Position numbers and translations under genes: made by a program. Of a stretch of 64,000 bases of DNA, positions 17,464-25,583 are shown in pieces. Location: positions 329,719 to 393,718 of the forward strand of contig NZ_JAGJCB010000003.1 of the NCBI RefSeq assembly GCF_017814435.1, in the 5' to 3' direction. Every line of letters starts with the position of its first letter. The first letter of the stretch is position 1. This stretch comes from Mariniflexile gromovii (lineage in GTDB: Bacteria; Bacteroidota; Bacteroidia; Flavobacteriales; Flavobacteriaceae). A model generated the notes under the pieces. That model was not told where the DNA came from and did no database searches. It saw only the letters and a program-made list of their open reading frames with translations.

Positions 17464-17897
17464 CCTTTAGAAATTTCGTTTGATAGTTCGTTGGTATCTA
17501 AATTTGAATATGGAAAAAACTTTTTAAGCTGCTCTCCCGATTTTAAAATACCATCAACCAGACCTTGTTTAAAATTACCAGCTTTAAAGTGTGCTTGCAT
17601 CACATCTTTGGTACTGTCCCAAAAGGTTTTGGAAACCACATCATTAATACCTTTGTCGCCGTAAATAACAAATGTTTTTTCATCCACAGCCACATAAATT
17701 AATACCGCATTTTGTAGTTTGGTATTATCCATTTTCAGCATATAAAAAACCTCTAACGCACGATTTGTAGCATCGCCATTAGAGGTTTTTTCTATATGAA
17801 CCCGTATTTCGCCCGAGGTGTTTAACTCTGCTGTTCTTATCGCATCAATGATTTCTTGTTCTTCACTTGCGGTTAAAAAATCTTCAACTTTAGACAT
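17460..17897 (-). CDS. TPM-domain protein, cytoplasmic or membrane-associated
   Basis: A 145-residue protein without a signal peptide. It is a short TPM domain, with SEEQEIIDAIRTAELNTSGE, EIRVHIEKTS, NAVLIYVAVDEKTFVIYGDKG and a final GLVDGILKSGEQL. It is the second of the four-gene LemA/TPM series and starts directly at the end of lemA (17898). LemA together with two or three TPM proteins of different topology is a recurring arrangement in Bacteroidetes. Function is unknown. Confidence 0.88.
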   Translation of the reverse strand: MSKVEDFLTASEEQEIIDAIRTAELNTSGEIRVHIEKTSNGDATNRALEVFYMLKMDNTKLQNAVLIYVAVDEKTFVIYGDKGINDVVSKTFWDSTKDVMQAHFKAGNFKQGLVDGILKSGEQLKKFFPYSNLDTNELSNEISKG

Positions 17898-18485
17898 TTA
17901 AAATTCAACTTTTGGAGCATTTTCACTACCAGCATCAGATTTGTATAAAGGCATACCGTCAAACCCGCCTATACTTGCAATAAGATTTGTTGGTATTTTT
18001 TTAATTGTGATATTGTATTCTCCTGCCATGTCATTAAACCTGTTTCGCTCAACATTAATTCTGTTTTCAGTACCTTCTAGCTGTGACTGTAATTCCAAAA
18101 AGTTTTGATTTGCTTTTAGGTCAGGGTATCTTTCAACCACTAATAATAATTTTGATAAAGCGCCAGTTAAACCTTGTTGAGCCTGCTGAAACTGTGCCAT
18201 GTTTTCTGGTGTTAGGTTATTGGCATCAATAGTTGTTTTAGTTGCTTCAGAACGGGCTTTTATAACGCCTTCTAAAGTTTCTTTTTCATGAGCAGCATAT
18301 CCTTTTACGGTTGCAACCAAGTTAGGGATTAAATCTGCACGACGTTGATATGAACTTTCAACATTTGCCCATTGTGCTTTTGCTAAACCTTCTTTTTCAA
18401 CAAGCATATTATTAACTCCAACACCCCATTTTAATGCTAAAAGAATTAAAGCGACAATAATTATTAATGGTAACCATTTCTTCAT
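17898..18485 (-). CDS. lemA: LemA family protein
   Basis: A 195-residue protein with an N-terminal membrane helix (LPLIIIVALILLALKWG) and the LemA family core: NNMLVEKEGLAKAQWANVES, YQRRADLIPNLVATVKGYA and RYPDLKANQNFLELQSQLEG. The fold is a long helical bundle exposed to the periplasm. LemA was first described in Listeria as an antigen-presenting peptide source, and its cellular role is unresolved. It heads the TPM gene series and lies 63 bases downstream of the MerR-type gene. Confidence 0.95.
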   Translation of the reverse strand: MKKWLPLIIIVALILLALKWGVGVNNMLVEKEGLAKAQWANVESSYQRRADLIPNLVATVKGYAAHEKETLEGVIKARSEATKTTIDANNLTPENMAQFQQAQQGLTGALSKLLLVVERYPDLKANQNFLELQSQLEGTENRINVERNRFNDMAGEYNITIKKIPTNLIASIGGFDGMPLYKSDAGSENAPKVEF

Positions 18486-18548
18486 TGTAATTAAATTTTG
18501 TGGTTTATAAATTGGTTTTGATTGTAAGTAGTAAAATCTTAAAAAATG

Positions 18549-18878
18549 TTACAAATGTTGTTTTATTTTTATAAGTTGATTTTTTACATCTTCTAATTTA
18601 CTGATAATTTCAAAATTAGTAAGCGTTTCTTGCTTTTCTTCTTTTAAATGAGTTTTAGCACCTTCAAGCGTAAAACCACGTTCTTTTACCAAATGGTAAA
18701 TAAATTTTAAATTCTTTATGTCTTCGGGTGTGAATTTTCTATTGCCTTTAGCATTTTTTTTTGGCTTAAGGGCGTCAAATTCTTTTTCCCAAAAACGAAT
18801 TAAAGAAGTGTTTACACCAAATGCTTTGGCAACTTCGCCAATATTGTAGTATCGTTTTTCGGGTAGTTCTATATGCAT
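18549..18878 (-). CDS. MerR family transcriptional regulator
   Basis: A 109-residue protein that is mostly the MerR winged helix-turn-helix (residues about 7-75: KRYYNIGEVAKAFGVNTSLI, RFWEKEFDALKPKKN, TPEDIKNLKFIYHLVKERGF), followed by a short helix. There is no effector domain, as in many flavobacterial MerR-like proteins next to peptidase genes. The start codon overlaps the M23 peptidase stop by one base (TAATG), so the two are translationally coupled. It could control the LemA/TPM genes downstream. Confidence 0.9.
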   Translation of the reverse strand: MHIELPEKRYYNIGEVAKAFGVNTSLIRFWEKEFDALKPKKNAKGNRKFTPEDIKNLKFIYHLVKERGFTLEGAKTHLKEEKQETLTNFEIISKLEDVKNQLIKIKQHL

Positions 18879-19849
18879 TAATCTAATGATTGATTTTCTA
18901 GTGAAGCATGCTCCAACATTTTGTTAAATTCTTCTGCTGTTAAACTTCCGTAGTAGAAGTTAATGGGGTTTATACGTTCACCATCTTTAAAGACTTCATA
19001 GTGTAAATGTGGCGCTTCCGAACGTCCTGTGCTTCCTACAAACCCTATAAGGTCGCCTCGTACTACTTTTTGGTTTTTTCTAACGTTATATTTATATAAA
19101 TGAGCGTATAAACTTTCATATCCATAACCATGGTTAATTCTAATATGGTTTCCATAACCGGTTGCTGTATTGTCGGCACGTTCTACAACACCATCGCCAC
19201 TTGCGTAAATGGGTGTGCCTCTAGGTGCGGAGAAATCCATGCCATAGTGCATCTTTCTAACTTTTGTAAAAGGGTCTGAACGCATCCCATAACCCGAAGC
19301 CATTCTTTTTAGATCTTCATTTCTTACGGGTTGAATAGCTGGTATGGCGGCTAATAATTTTTCTTTTTCTTCGGCAAGTACCGCAATTTCGTCAAGCGAT
19401 TTCGATTGTACCACTATTTGTTTTTGAAGAATGTCTAAACGTTTGTTGCTTTCTATAATTAATTTAGAATTATCAAAACCCTCTAAGTTTTTATATCTAT
19501 TTACACCGCCAAATCCGGCTTTACGTTGTTCGTCTGGTATTGGGTTGGCTTCAAAATAAACGCGGTATATATTATTGTCTCTTTCTGCAATACTAGCCAA
19601 AACAGTTTCGGCTTCTTTCATTTTTTTATTCAACAATTCAAACTGTAATTCAGCATTTTGTAGTTCTCTTTTAAGACTGCGTTCTTTAGGAGATTCCACA
19701 AATTGACTTGCCAAAAAAACAAATAAGAATCCAAATAAAGCCGACCCTAAAAGAAACACCGCAGCATACTTAAGTGTATTCCTTTTTTTACGTTGTATTT
19801 TCTTGTAAGACAACGATTCTGCATCGTAATAATATTTTACCTTACTCAT
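18878..19849 (-). CDS. M23 family metallopeptidase (LytM-type)
   Basis: A 323-residue inner-membrane-anchored peptidoglycan hydrolase or hydrolase regulator. One membrane helix lies near residues 27-49 (YAAVFLLGSALFGFLFVFLA), then a coiled coil (about 55-105) and a C-terminal LytM domain (about 195-300). The zinc site is complete: HYGMDFSAPRGTPI supplies the first His and Asp, and HLHYEVFKDG supplies the His-x-His. First gene of a minus-strand group with the MerR and LemA/TPM genes. Confidence 0.93.
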   Translation of the reverse strand: MSKVKYYYDAESLSYKKIQRKKRNTLKYAAVFLLGSALFGFLFVFLASQFVESPKERSLKRELQNAELQFELLNKKMKEAETVLASIAERDNNIYRVYFEANPIPDEQRKAGFGGVNRYKNLEGFDNSKLIIESNKRLDILQKQIVVQSKSLDEIAVLAEEKEKLLAAIPAIQPVRNEDLKRMASGYGMRSDPFTKVRKMHYGMDFSAPRGTPIYASGDGVVERADNTATGYGNHIRINHGYGYESLYAHLYKYNVRKNQKVVRGDLIGFVGSTGRSEAPHLHYEVFKDGERINPINFYYGSLTAEEFNKMLEHASLENQSLD

Positions 19850-20061
19850 TTCCTAATTTATTCTATTTTTGCACTTTATTAAATGCCGTATATATTTAAT
19901 TTTAATAGCTAACGCCCAAATTTTCTAAATAGTATCTTTTAATTGTTTGATACTAAGATTAAAGTCGTTTTTTATTAAAGTTTGAAATATTATGAAAAGA
20001 GTAAAGATAAAAATTGTTTTGCAATTAACACCAATTTAAAAACAGAGTAACCATTTTATAA

Positions 20062-22731
20062 ATGAAGTCACAAGATATTCGTTCTAAATTTTTAAGTTTT
20101 TTTGAAGATAAAAAACACAGCATTGTACCATCTGCACCTATGGTTCTTAAAGATGATCCAACCTTAATGTTTGTAAACTCGGGGATGGCACCTTTTAAAG
20201 AGTATTTTTTAGGGAACGCACAGCCAAAAAACAGCCGTATTACCGATACTCAAAAATGTTTGCGTGTGTCTGGTAAGCATAACGATTTAGAAGAAGTTGG
20301 TTACGATACCTACCACCATACCTTGTTTGAAATGCTTGGTAACTGGAGTTTTGGCGATTATTTTAAAGAAGAAGCTATTGCTTGGGCGTGGGAGTTGTTG
20401 GTGGATGTTTACGGTATTGATAAAGATATTTTATACGTAACGGTTTTTGAAGGTAGTGATGAGGATAACCTTCCTATGGACACCGAAGCTTACGATTTAT
20501 GGAAGCAGTTTATTTCTGAAGACCGCATTTTAAAAGGAAGCAAAAAAGATAATTTCTGGGAAATGGGCGACCAAGGCCCCTGTGGACCATGTAGCGAAAT
20601 ACATGTTGATATTCGCTCTGCAGAAGAAAAAGCTAAAATTTCTGGTAAAGATTTGGTAAATCAAGACCATCCGCAAGTGGTGGAAATTTGGAATTTGGTA
20701 TTCATGCAGTACAACCGAAAAGCCAATGGTAGTTTGGAAAGTTTACCAGATAAACACATCGATACTGGTATGGGCTTCGAGCGTTTGTGTATGGTGTTGC
20801 AAGGGGTTCAATCTAATTACGATACCGATGTGTTTACCCCAATAATTAGAGAAATTGAAACTATTACCAATTATAAATATGGTAATCCCTATCCTTTGGC
20901 AAAAAAAGTAGATGTTGCCATTCGTGTTATAGCAGACCACGTGCGTGCTGTGGCCTTTTCAATTGCCGATGGGCAGTTGCCTAGTAACACAGGTGCGGGT
21001 TATGTAATTCGCCGTATTTTACGTCGTGCGGTGCGATACGGTTTCACGTTTTTAAATAAAAAAGAACCTTTTATATACAGATTGGTTGATGTGTTAAGCG
21101 AAAAAATGGGAACCGCGTTTCCAGAAATGAAAGCACAAAAACAATTGGTTGAAAATGTTATTAAAGAAGAAGAGCAATCGTTTTTAAGAACTATTTCTGC
21201 AGGAATTTCTGAATTAGATGAGATAATGTACAGACTAAAAAGATTAAAGTTATCTGGAAATATTGATGATGTACAAAAACAGCATTTAAATAAGATACCT
21301 GGAAATATTGCCTTTAGATTATATGATACTTCTGGTTTTCCGTTGGATTTAACACAATTAATAGCTAGAGAAAATGGTTTTGAGGTTGATGTTGAAGGAT
21401 TTAATGATTATATGGAAAAACAAAAAAATCGTTCACGTGCAGCAAGTGAAATGAGTACCGATGATTGGACTATTTTAGTAGAGGATGCTGATGAAGAATT
21501 TATTGGATACGATAGTTTAGAAGCAAATGTTAAAATTACACGATACAGAAAAGTGGTCTCTAAAAAAGATGGCGAAATGTATCAATTGGTGTTTAATTTA
21601 ACACCGTTTTATCCAGAAGGCGGTGGGCAAGTAGGCGATAAAGGCTATTTGGAAGACACGCATGGCGATGTGGTTTATATTTTAGATACCAAAAAGGAGA
21701 ACAATGTTATAATTCATTTTTCTAAAAATTTACCAAATCATTTAAATGAGTCATTTAAAGCGGTGGTAGATGAAAAACAACGTTACAGAACCGAATGCAA
21801 CCATACAGCAACCCATTTATTGCATCAAGCATTACGCGAAATTTTAGGCACCCATGTTGAACAAAAAGGAAGTGCGGTGCATTCAAAAGGGTTACGTTTT
21901 GACTTTTCGCATTTTTCAAAGCTTACAAACGAAGAATTGCAAGATGTTGAAAATTTTGTAAACGCAAGAATATCGGGTAAATTACCATTGGTTGAAAAGC
22001 GAAATATTCCTAAAGAAGAAGCTATTGCCGAAGGCGCTATGAGTCTGTTTGGTGAAAAATATGGTGATACGGTTCGTGCCATTCGTTTTGGAAAATCTAT
22101 AGAGCTTTGTGGCGGTACACACGTTAAGAATACAGGAGATATTTGGCATTTCAAAATCATATCTGAAGGTGCGGTAGCGGCAGGGATTCGTCGTATTGAG
22201 GCCATAACCAATGATGCTGTAAAAGACTTTTATTCTGAAAACAACAAAGTGTATTTTGAAATGAAAGAGTTGCTTAACAATGCCCAAGAGCCTGTTAAAG
22301 CGCTACAAAATTTACAAGATGAAAATGCCCATTTAAAAAAGCAGATAGAAGTTTTATTAAAAGAAAAAGCTAAAAACATTAAAGGAGAACTTAAAAATGA
22401 ATTGCAGGATATTAACGGCATTCAGTTTTTGGCTAAGAAATTAGATTTAGATGCTTCGGGCATTAAAGATGTGTCTTTTGAATTGGGACAAAACAGCGAT
22501 AATTTATTTTTGTTATTCGCAACCGAAAGTGATGGTAAAGCGTTATTATCTTGCTACATCTCAAAAGAGTTGGTGGCTAGTAAAGGCTTAAATGCCGGAC
22601 AAGTGGTTCGTGAACTTGGTAAGTATATTCAAGGCGGTGGCGGTGGACAACCGTTTTTCGCAACTGCAGGTGGTAAAAATCCAGCAGGAATAGATGAGGC
22701 TTTGGAAAAGGCGAAAAATTATATAGGATAG
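20062..22731 (+). CDS. alaS: Alanyl-tRNA synthetase
   Basis: An 889-residue class II synthetase that charges tRNA-Ala. The N-terminal catalytic core has [16 protein letters not shown] and the class II region around [10 protein letters not shown]. The editing domain carries the zinc-binding [11 protein letters not shown] and the CGGTH motif. The C-terminal C-Ala part ends with the glycine run in [17 protein letters not shown]. Length is normal (about 875-890). It is divergent from the M23 peptidase gene and followed by a large imperfect hairpin at 22743-22824. Confidence 0.98.
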   Translation: MKSQDIRSKFLSFFEDKKHSIVPSAPMVLKDDPTLMFVNSGMAPFKEYFLGNAQPKNSRITDTQKCLRVSGKHNDLEEVGYDTYHHTLFEMLGNWSFGDYFKEEAIAWAWELLVDVYGIDKDILYVTVFEGSDEDNLPMDTEAYDLWKQFISEDRILKGSKKDNFWEMGDQGPCGPCSEIHVDIRSAEEKAKISGKDLVNQDHPQVVEIWNLVFMQYNRKANGSLESLPDKHIDTGMGFERLCMVLQGVQSNYDTDVFTPIIREIETITNYKYGNPYPLAKKVDVAIRVIADHVRAVAFSIADGQLPSNTGAGYVIRRILRRAVRYGFTFLNKKEPFIYRLVDVLSEKMGTAFPEMKAQKQLVENVIKEEEQSFLRTISAGISELDEIMYRLKRLKLSGNIDDVQKQHLNKIPGNIAFRLYDTSGFPLDLTQLIARENGFEVDVEGFNDYMEKQKNRSRAASEMSTDDWTILVEDADEEFIGYDSLEANVKITRYRKVVSKKDGEMYQLVFNLTPFYPEGGGQVGDKGYLEDTHGDVVYILDTKKENNVIIHFSKNLPNHLNESFKAVVDEKQRYRTECNHTATHLLHQALREILGTHVEQKGSAVHSKGLRFDFSHFSKLTNEELQDVENFVNARISGKLPLVEKRNIPKEEAIAEGAMSLFGEKYGDTVRAIRFGKSIELCGGTHVKNTGDIWHFKIISEGAVAAGIRRIEAITNDAVKDFYSENNKVYFEMKELLNNAQEPVKALQNLQDENAHLKKQIEVLLKEKAKNIKGELKNELQDINGIQFLAKKLDLDASGIKDVSFELGQNSDNLFLLFATESDGKALLSCYISKELVASKGLNAGQVVRELGKYIQGGGGGQPFFATAGGKNPAGIDEALEKAKNYIG

Positions 22732-22742
22732 TTTAAATAAGC

Positions 22743-22824
22743 TTCAAAGAAGCAAAGTTACAAAGCTTCAAAGCGAATATTAGTTCTCTGTAGCTTAGCA
22801 TCTTTGTAACTTTGCTTCTTTGAA
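22743..22824. repeat. Large inverted repeat made of octamer units, between alaS and the GSCFA gene
   Basis: A perfect 23-base inverted repeat (22743-22765 and 22802-22824) with a 36-base loop. Each arm is built from 8-base units starting CAAAG (at 22745, 22753, 22761, 22769) or CTTTG (at 22802, 22810, 22818, 22826). It could terminate alaS. The right arm also contains TAACTTTG (22807-22814), an exact match to the -7 consensus TAnnTTTG, 22 bases before the next start codon. Confidence 0.75.
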
Positions 22825-22835
22825 ACTTTGAAAAA

Positions 22836-23801
22836 ATGAAACTACAAACACAAATACCATTACAAAAACAGTCTAGCAATCTCATAGACTATAATTCTAA
22901 CATACTACTGTTAGGGTCTTGTTTTGTTGAAAATATTGGGGAGAAGTTATCGTATTTCAAGTTTCAAAACCTTCAAAACCCGTTTGGTATTTTGTTTCAG
23001 CCTAAGGCTATTGAGACTTTAATTTCAAACGCTATTAATCATAGGGGATATTCAGAAAAAGACATCTTTTTTCATAATGAACAATGGCATTGTTTTGAGG
23101 CGCATTCAAAATTAAGCAACCCTTCAAAAGATGTGTTGTTAAGTAATTTGAATGGAGCATTTGAAGCAACAAATCATCACATCAACACATCAACCCACAT
23201 CATCATTACTCTAGGAACTGCTTGGGGATATCGGTTTTTAGAATCGAATCAATTAGTTGCGAATTGCCATAAGGTGCCGCAAAAGCAGTTTGGTAAAGAG
23301 TTACTTTCGGTTGAAATAATTACATATTCTATAGAAGCCATTGTAGATTCCATTAAAAATGTAAACCCTAACGTTTCTATCATTTTCACCGTTTCACCTG
23401 TGCGCCACATTAAAGATGGTTTTGTTGAAAATACACAGAGTAAGGCGCATTTAATTACTGCAATCCATCAGTTCTTAAATCGTCAATCGACAATCGACAA
23501 TCGTCAATTATCATATTTTCCATCCTTTGAAATCATGATGGACGAACTTCGCGATTATCGTTTTTATGCTGAAGATATGTTGCATCCCAATCAAACAGCC
23601 ATCCATTGCATTTGGGAAAAATTTCAAGAAGTTTGGATGTCATCGGAAGCAATAAAAACAATGAAAGTTGTAGAAGAAGTTCAAAAAGGGTTACAGCATA
23701 AACCTTTCAATCCAAATTCTGAAGCACATCAAAAATTTGTTTCAGTAATTAAAGAAAAGCAATTTCAGCTTCAAAAAATACACCCTCATATCGTTTTTTA
23801 A
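22836..23801 (+). CDS. GSCFA domain protein
   Basis: A 321-residue protein of the GSCFA family, named for a motif seen here as LLLGSCFVENIGEKL (residues 25-39). The fold is related to SGNH/GDSL esterases: GSCF gives the candidate nucleophile Ser, and DMLHPNQTAIHCIWE near residue 250 gives the Asp-x-x-His pair. Substrate unknown. A 35-base array of 7-base units (23479-23513) lies inside the gene, encoding RQSTIDNRQ, and appears as an in-frame insertion. The last four bases overlap the convergent AraC-type gene. Confidence 0.9.
   Translation: MKLQTQIPLQKQSSNLIDYNSNILLLGSCFVENIGEKLSYFKFQNLQNPFGILFQPKAIETLISNAINHRGYSEKDIFFHNEQWHCFEAHSKLSNPSKDVLLSNLNGAFEATNHHINTSTHIIITLGTAWGYRFLESNQLVANCHKVPQKQFGKELLSVEIITYSIEAIVDSIKNVNPNVSIIFTVSPVRHIKDGFVENTQSKAHLITAIHQFLNRQSTIDNRQLSYFPSFEIMMDELRDYRFYAEDMLHPNQTAIHCIWEKFQEVWMSSEAIKTMKVVEEVQKGLQHKPFNPNSEAHQKFVSVIKEKQFQLQKIHPHIVF
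23479..23513. repeat. Heptamer micro-array inside the GSCFA gene
   Basis: Five consecutive 7-base units, ATCGTCA, ATCGACA, ATCGACA, ATCGTCA and ATTATCA, lie in frame within the coding sequence. They resemble the units at 32728-32762 read on the minus strand (ATAGACA, ATAGAGA). Confidence 0.7.
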
Positions 23802-24979
23802 GCTCTAATGGTTTTTAAATAATCTTGAGGAGAATGACCTGTTACTTTTTTAAAGGCATTAAAAAACGGATTGTATGAGGCAAATCCTGTTTTGTATGCT
23901 AAAGACTCTAAAGTGTTTGTTCTTAAATAACCTTGTTCTATTAAATGGATGCTGTCCTTTATTCTAGAATGCATGCGGTATTCCGAAAAAGGGATGTTCG
24001 AGTGGTATTTAAACAAGTACACAATATGGCTTGTAGGCACGCCCAATTTATTGGCGATATCAGTCGGGGATGCTTTTGGGTTTCTAAAAATATGCTGTTC
24101 TATACTTAGTTTGTCCACTTCATGTATATAACTAACTATGTTAGACATTATTTTTTCTTGCAATTTTAAATCTTGATCACTTTTTTGGTTACTTATTTCT
24201 AAAATCCAATTATCATTTTTTAACAAATGGTTTTGTTCATTTTCTTCTGTAGGTAAACTGAATTTTAGTGTTTTTTTATTGAGAATAGGAAGTCCGTATA
24301 AAATTTCGGGTGCAGTTAAAATTTTAAAGTAAATAAATAACCAATATAGGAGCAGTAATACAGCCATCGATTTTCCTGAAGGGTTAGATCTTGAATGCAT
24401 TTCAGAAAAAATGGAGACTAATAAGGTTATAACTGCTAATAGATTTTGTGTAAATAGCCAAATGGTCCAGTTTTTTACCAAGCTAAATTGTTTGTTATTT
24501 ATAAGAAGGTCTTTTTTTAACCAAATGTTTTTTCTTAGAAGCTTAAAAATTAATGTTAAATAGAAAAGTATAAAGAAACCTATTAGAATAAAATTAATTA
24601 TGTCTCGAAATTGAAATAGAAGCCTCTCTTTAATAAATGAGTTAATGTTAATAAAGTATAAAAATCCTATAAAAATAAAGTGCTTTAAATCTCTAATATT
24701 ATAGGTGTTATTCTCCTCAAGTACCAAATTTTTGTAATACAAATAAAAACAGGGCACTACAGTAAGATAAAATACGGAATATATACCTTGATCTGGAGAA
24801 AAATAATCTTGTAAACCCAACTTAAAGCTACCATGAATTAGAAAGCGAATAGAAATTATGCTAATAATTACTAATAAGAAAAAATTATAAAAGGGGTTCG
24901 ATTTATAAGAAGTAATCATTATGGCGATGGTTACTATGCCAACAATGCCCGTAAATAAAAATAAAAATGATTCTAGCAC
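23798..24979 (-). CDS. Membrane-bound AraC-type transcriptional regulator
   Basis: A 393-residue protein with six or seven hydrophobic helices in residues 1-230 (MLESFLFLFTGIVGIVTIAI, NFFLLVIISIISI, FYLTVVPCFYLYYK and others), then a cytoplasmic AraC domain at about 290-393 (ASPTDIANKLGVPTSHIVYL, LESLAYKTGFASYNPFFNAF, TGHSPQDYLK). The first helix-turn-helix is recognisable but diverged. This class of AraC with a 7TM-like sensor is common in Flavobacteria. The signal and targets are unknown. The nearby candidate small RNAs (25064-25490) are possible targets by position only. Confidence 0.9.
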   Translation of the reverse strand: MLESFLFLFTGIVGIVTIAIMITSYKSNPFYNFFLLVIISIISIRFLIHGSFKLGLQDYFSPDQGIYSVFYLTVVPCFYLYYKNLVLEENNTYNIRDLKHFIFIGFLYFININSFIKERLLFQFRDIINFILIGFFILFYLTLIFKLLRKNIWLKKDLLINNKQFSLVKNWTIWLFTQNLLAVITLLVSIFSEMHSRSNPSGKSMAVLLLLYWLFIYFKILTAPEILYGLPILNKKTLKFSLPTEENEQNHLLKNDNWILEISNQKSDQDLKLQEKIMSNIVSYIHEVDKLSIEQHIFRNPKASPTDIANKLGVPTSHIVYLFKYHSNIPFSEYRMHSRIKDSIHLIEQGYLRTNTLESLAYKTGFASYNPFFNAFKKVTGHSPQDYLKTIRA

Positions 24980-25000
24980 TTAGTATAAGAGAGTTTACTG

Positions 25001-25008
25001 CAAAAATA
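25001..25008 (-). promoter_or_regulatory. Candidate -7 promoter element of the membrane AraC gene
   Basis: On the minus strand this reads TATTTTTG, an exact TAnnTTTG match, 21 bases upstream of the start codon at 24979. No clear -33 was found. Confidence 0.4.
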
Positions 25009-25063
25009 ACAAATAACCTTTGGCATTTATTTAATTTTTTGTAAATTATAGTAGAGTTTGAAT

Positions 25064-25140
25064 AATTGAGGGGCATTATTTTTATGAAGAAACTCTAAAC
25101 ATTGTAGAAAAGGTTGTTCTTATTTAGAGCAGCCTTTTTG
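25064..25140 (+). ncRNA. Candidate small RNA A (one of two look-alikes)
   Basis: This lies in the 604-base gene-free gap 24980-25583. It starts with ATTGAGGGGCATTATTTTTA and ends in a stem (25108-25120 with 25126-25138, two G-U pairs) followed by T residues. Copy B at 25411 has the same order: ATTGAGGGCAATAATTTTA, then GAAG, then a terminator beginning AAAGG, all in about 80 bases. No conserved open reading frame is shared, so RNA is more likely than peptide. No family recognised. Confidence 0.45.
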
Positions 25141-25359
25141 TTTTAATAAGATTTATCAAACAACTTATGTGTATTTGTGTGAAAAATAATATTTATGGCT
25201 TTTTAGATATTTTTACCTTAAAATTTCAAGTTTACTGAATTGCTCAAATTCTTATTGATTTACTAAAATTCAATTTCTAAATTGTTGGTTGTCGATATTT
25301 TATATGTTTTTATCGCTATGTTTACATTGCTATTATTAATGAATCTTTATTATAGTGTA

Positions 25360-25376
25360 CTCTATATTATATAGAG
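25360..25376. promoter_or_regulatory. 17-base palindrome upstream of candidate small RNA B
   Basis: CTCTATAT-T-ATATAGAG is a perfect 8-base inverted repeat about one central base, 35 bases before the conserved start of small RNA B. It could be an operator or a small hairpin. Confidence 0.35.
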
Positions 25377-25410
25377 ATTTTGTTTATGTATTTTGTGTTA
25401 GAATCAAATT

Positions 25411-25490
25411 ATTGAGGGCAATAATTTTAAAGAAGTGATTCTGATGTTTTTAGCAAAGGCTGACTTAATTAAGTACAGCCTTTTCTTTTT
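25411..25490 (+). ncRNA. Candidate small RNA B (second look-alike)
   Basis: It resembles candidate A in its first 30 bases and in overall plan. It ends in a strong stem (25455-25468 with 25469-25483, one bulged A) followed by T-rich DNA to 25490. It lies 94 bases upstream of the beta-propeller gene, so an alternative reading is a leader with an attenuator for that gene. Two spaced copies with separate terminators fit independent small RNAs better. Confidence 0.45.
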
Positions 25491-25583
25491 CTATTTTCCT
25501 AAAATATACGTAATTCATCGTATTGATTTCATTTTGTTGAAGTTGCAAATTTGTGATTCTATTAATCATAAACAAAATCAACA

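Noticed and set aside
21825..22287. Two overlapping open frames of 128 and 101 codons on the minus strand within alaS
   Set aside because: alaS is full length with all motifs, and these frames are by-products of its codon use.
24980..25583. tRNA or 6S-like RNA in the long gap
   Set aside because: No cloverleaf arms, TTCGA-type T-loop or 6S-like long imperfect stem could be found; only the two short terminator-ended elements stand out.
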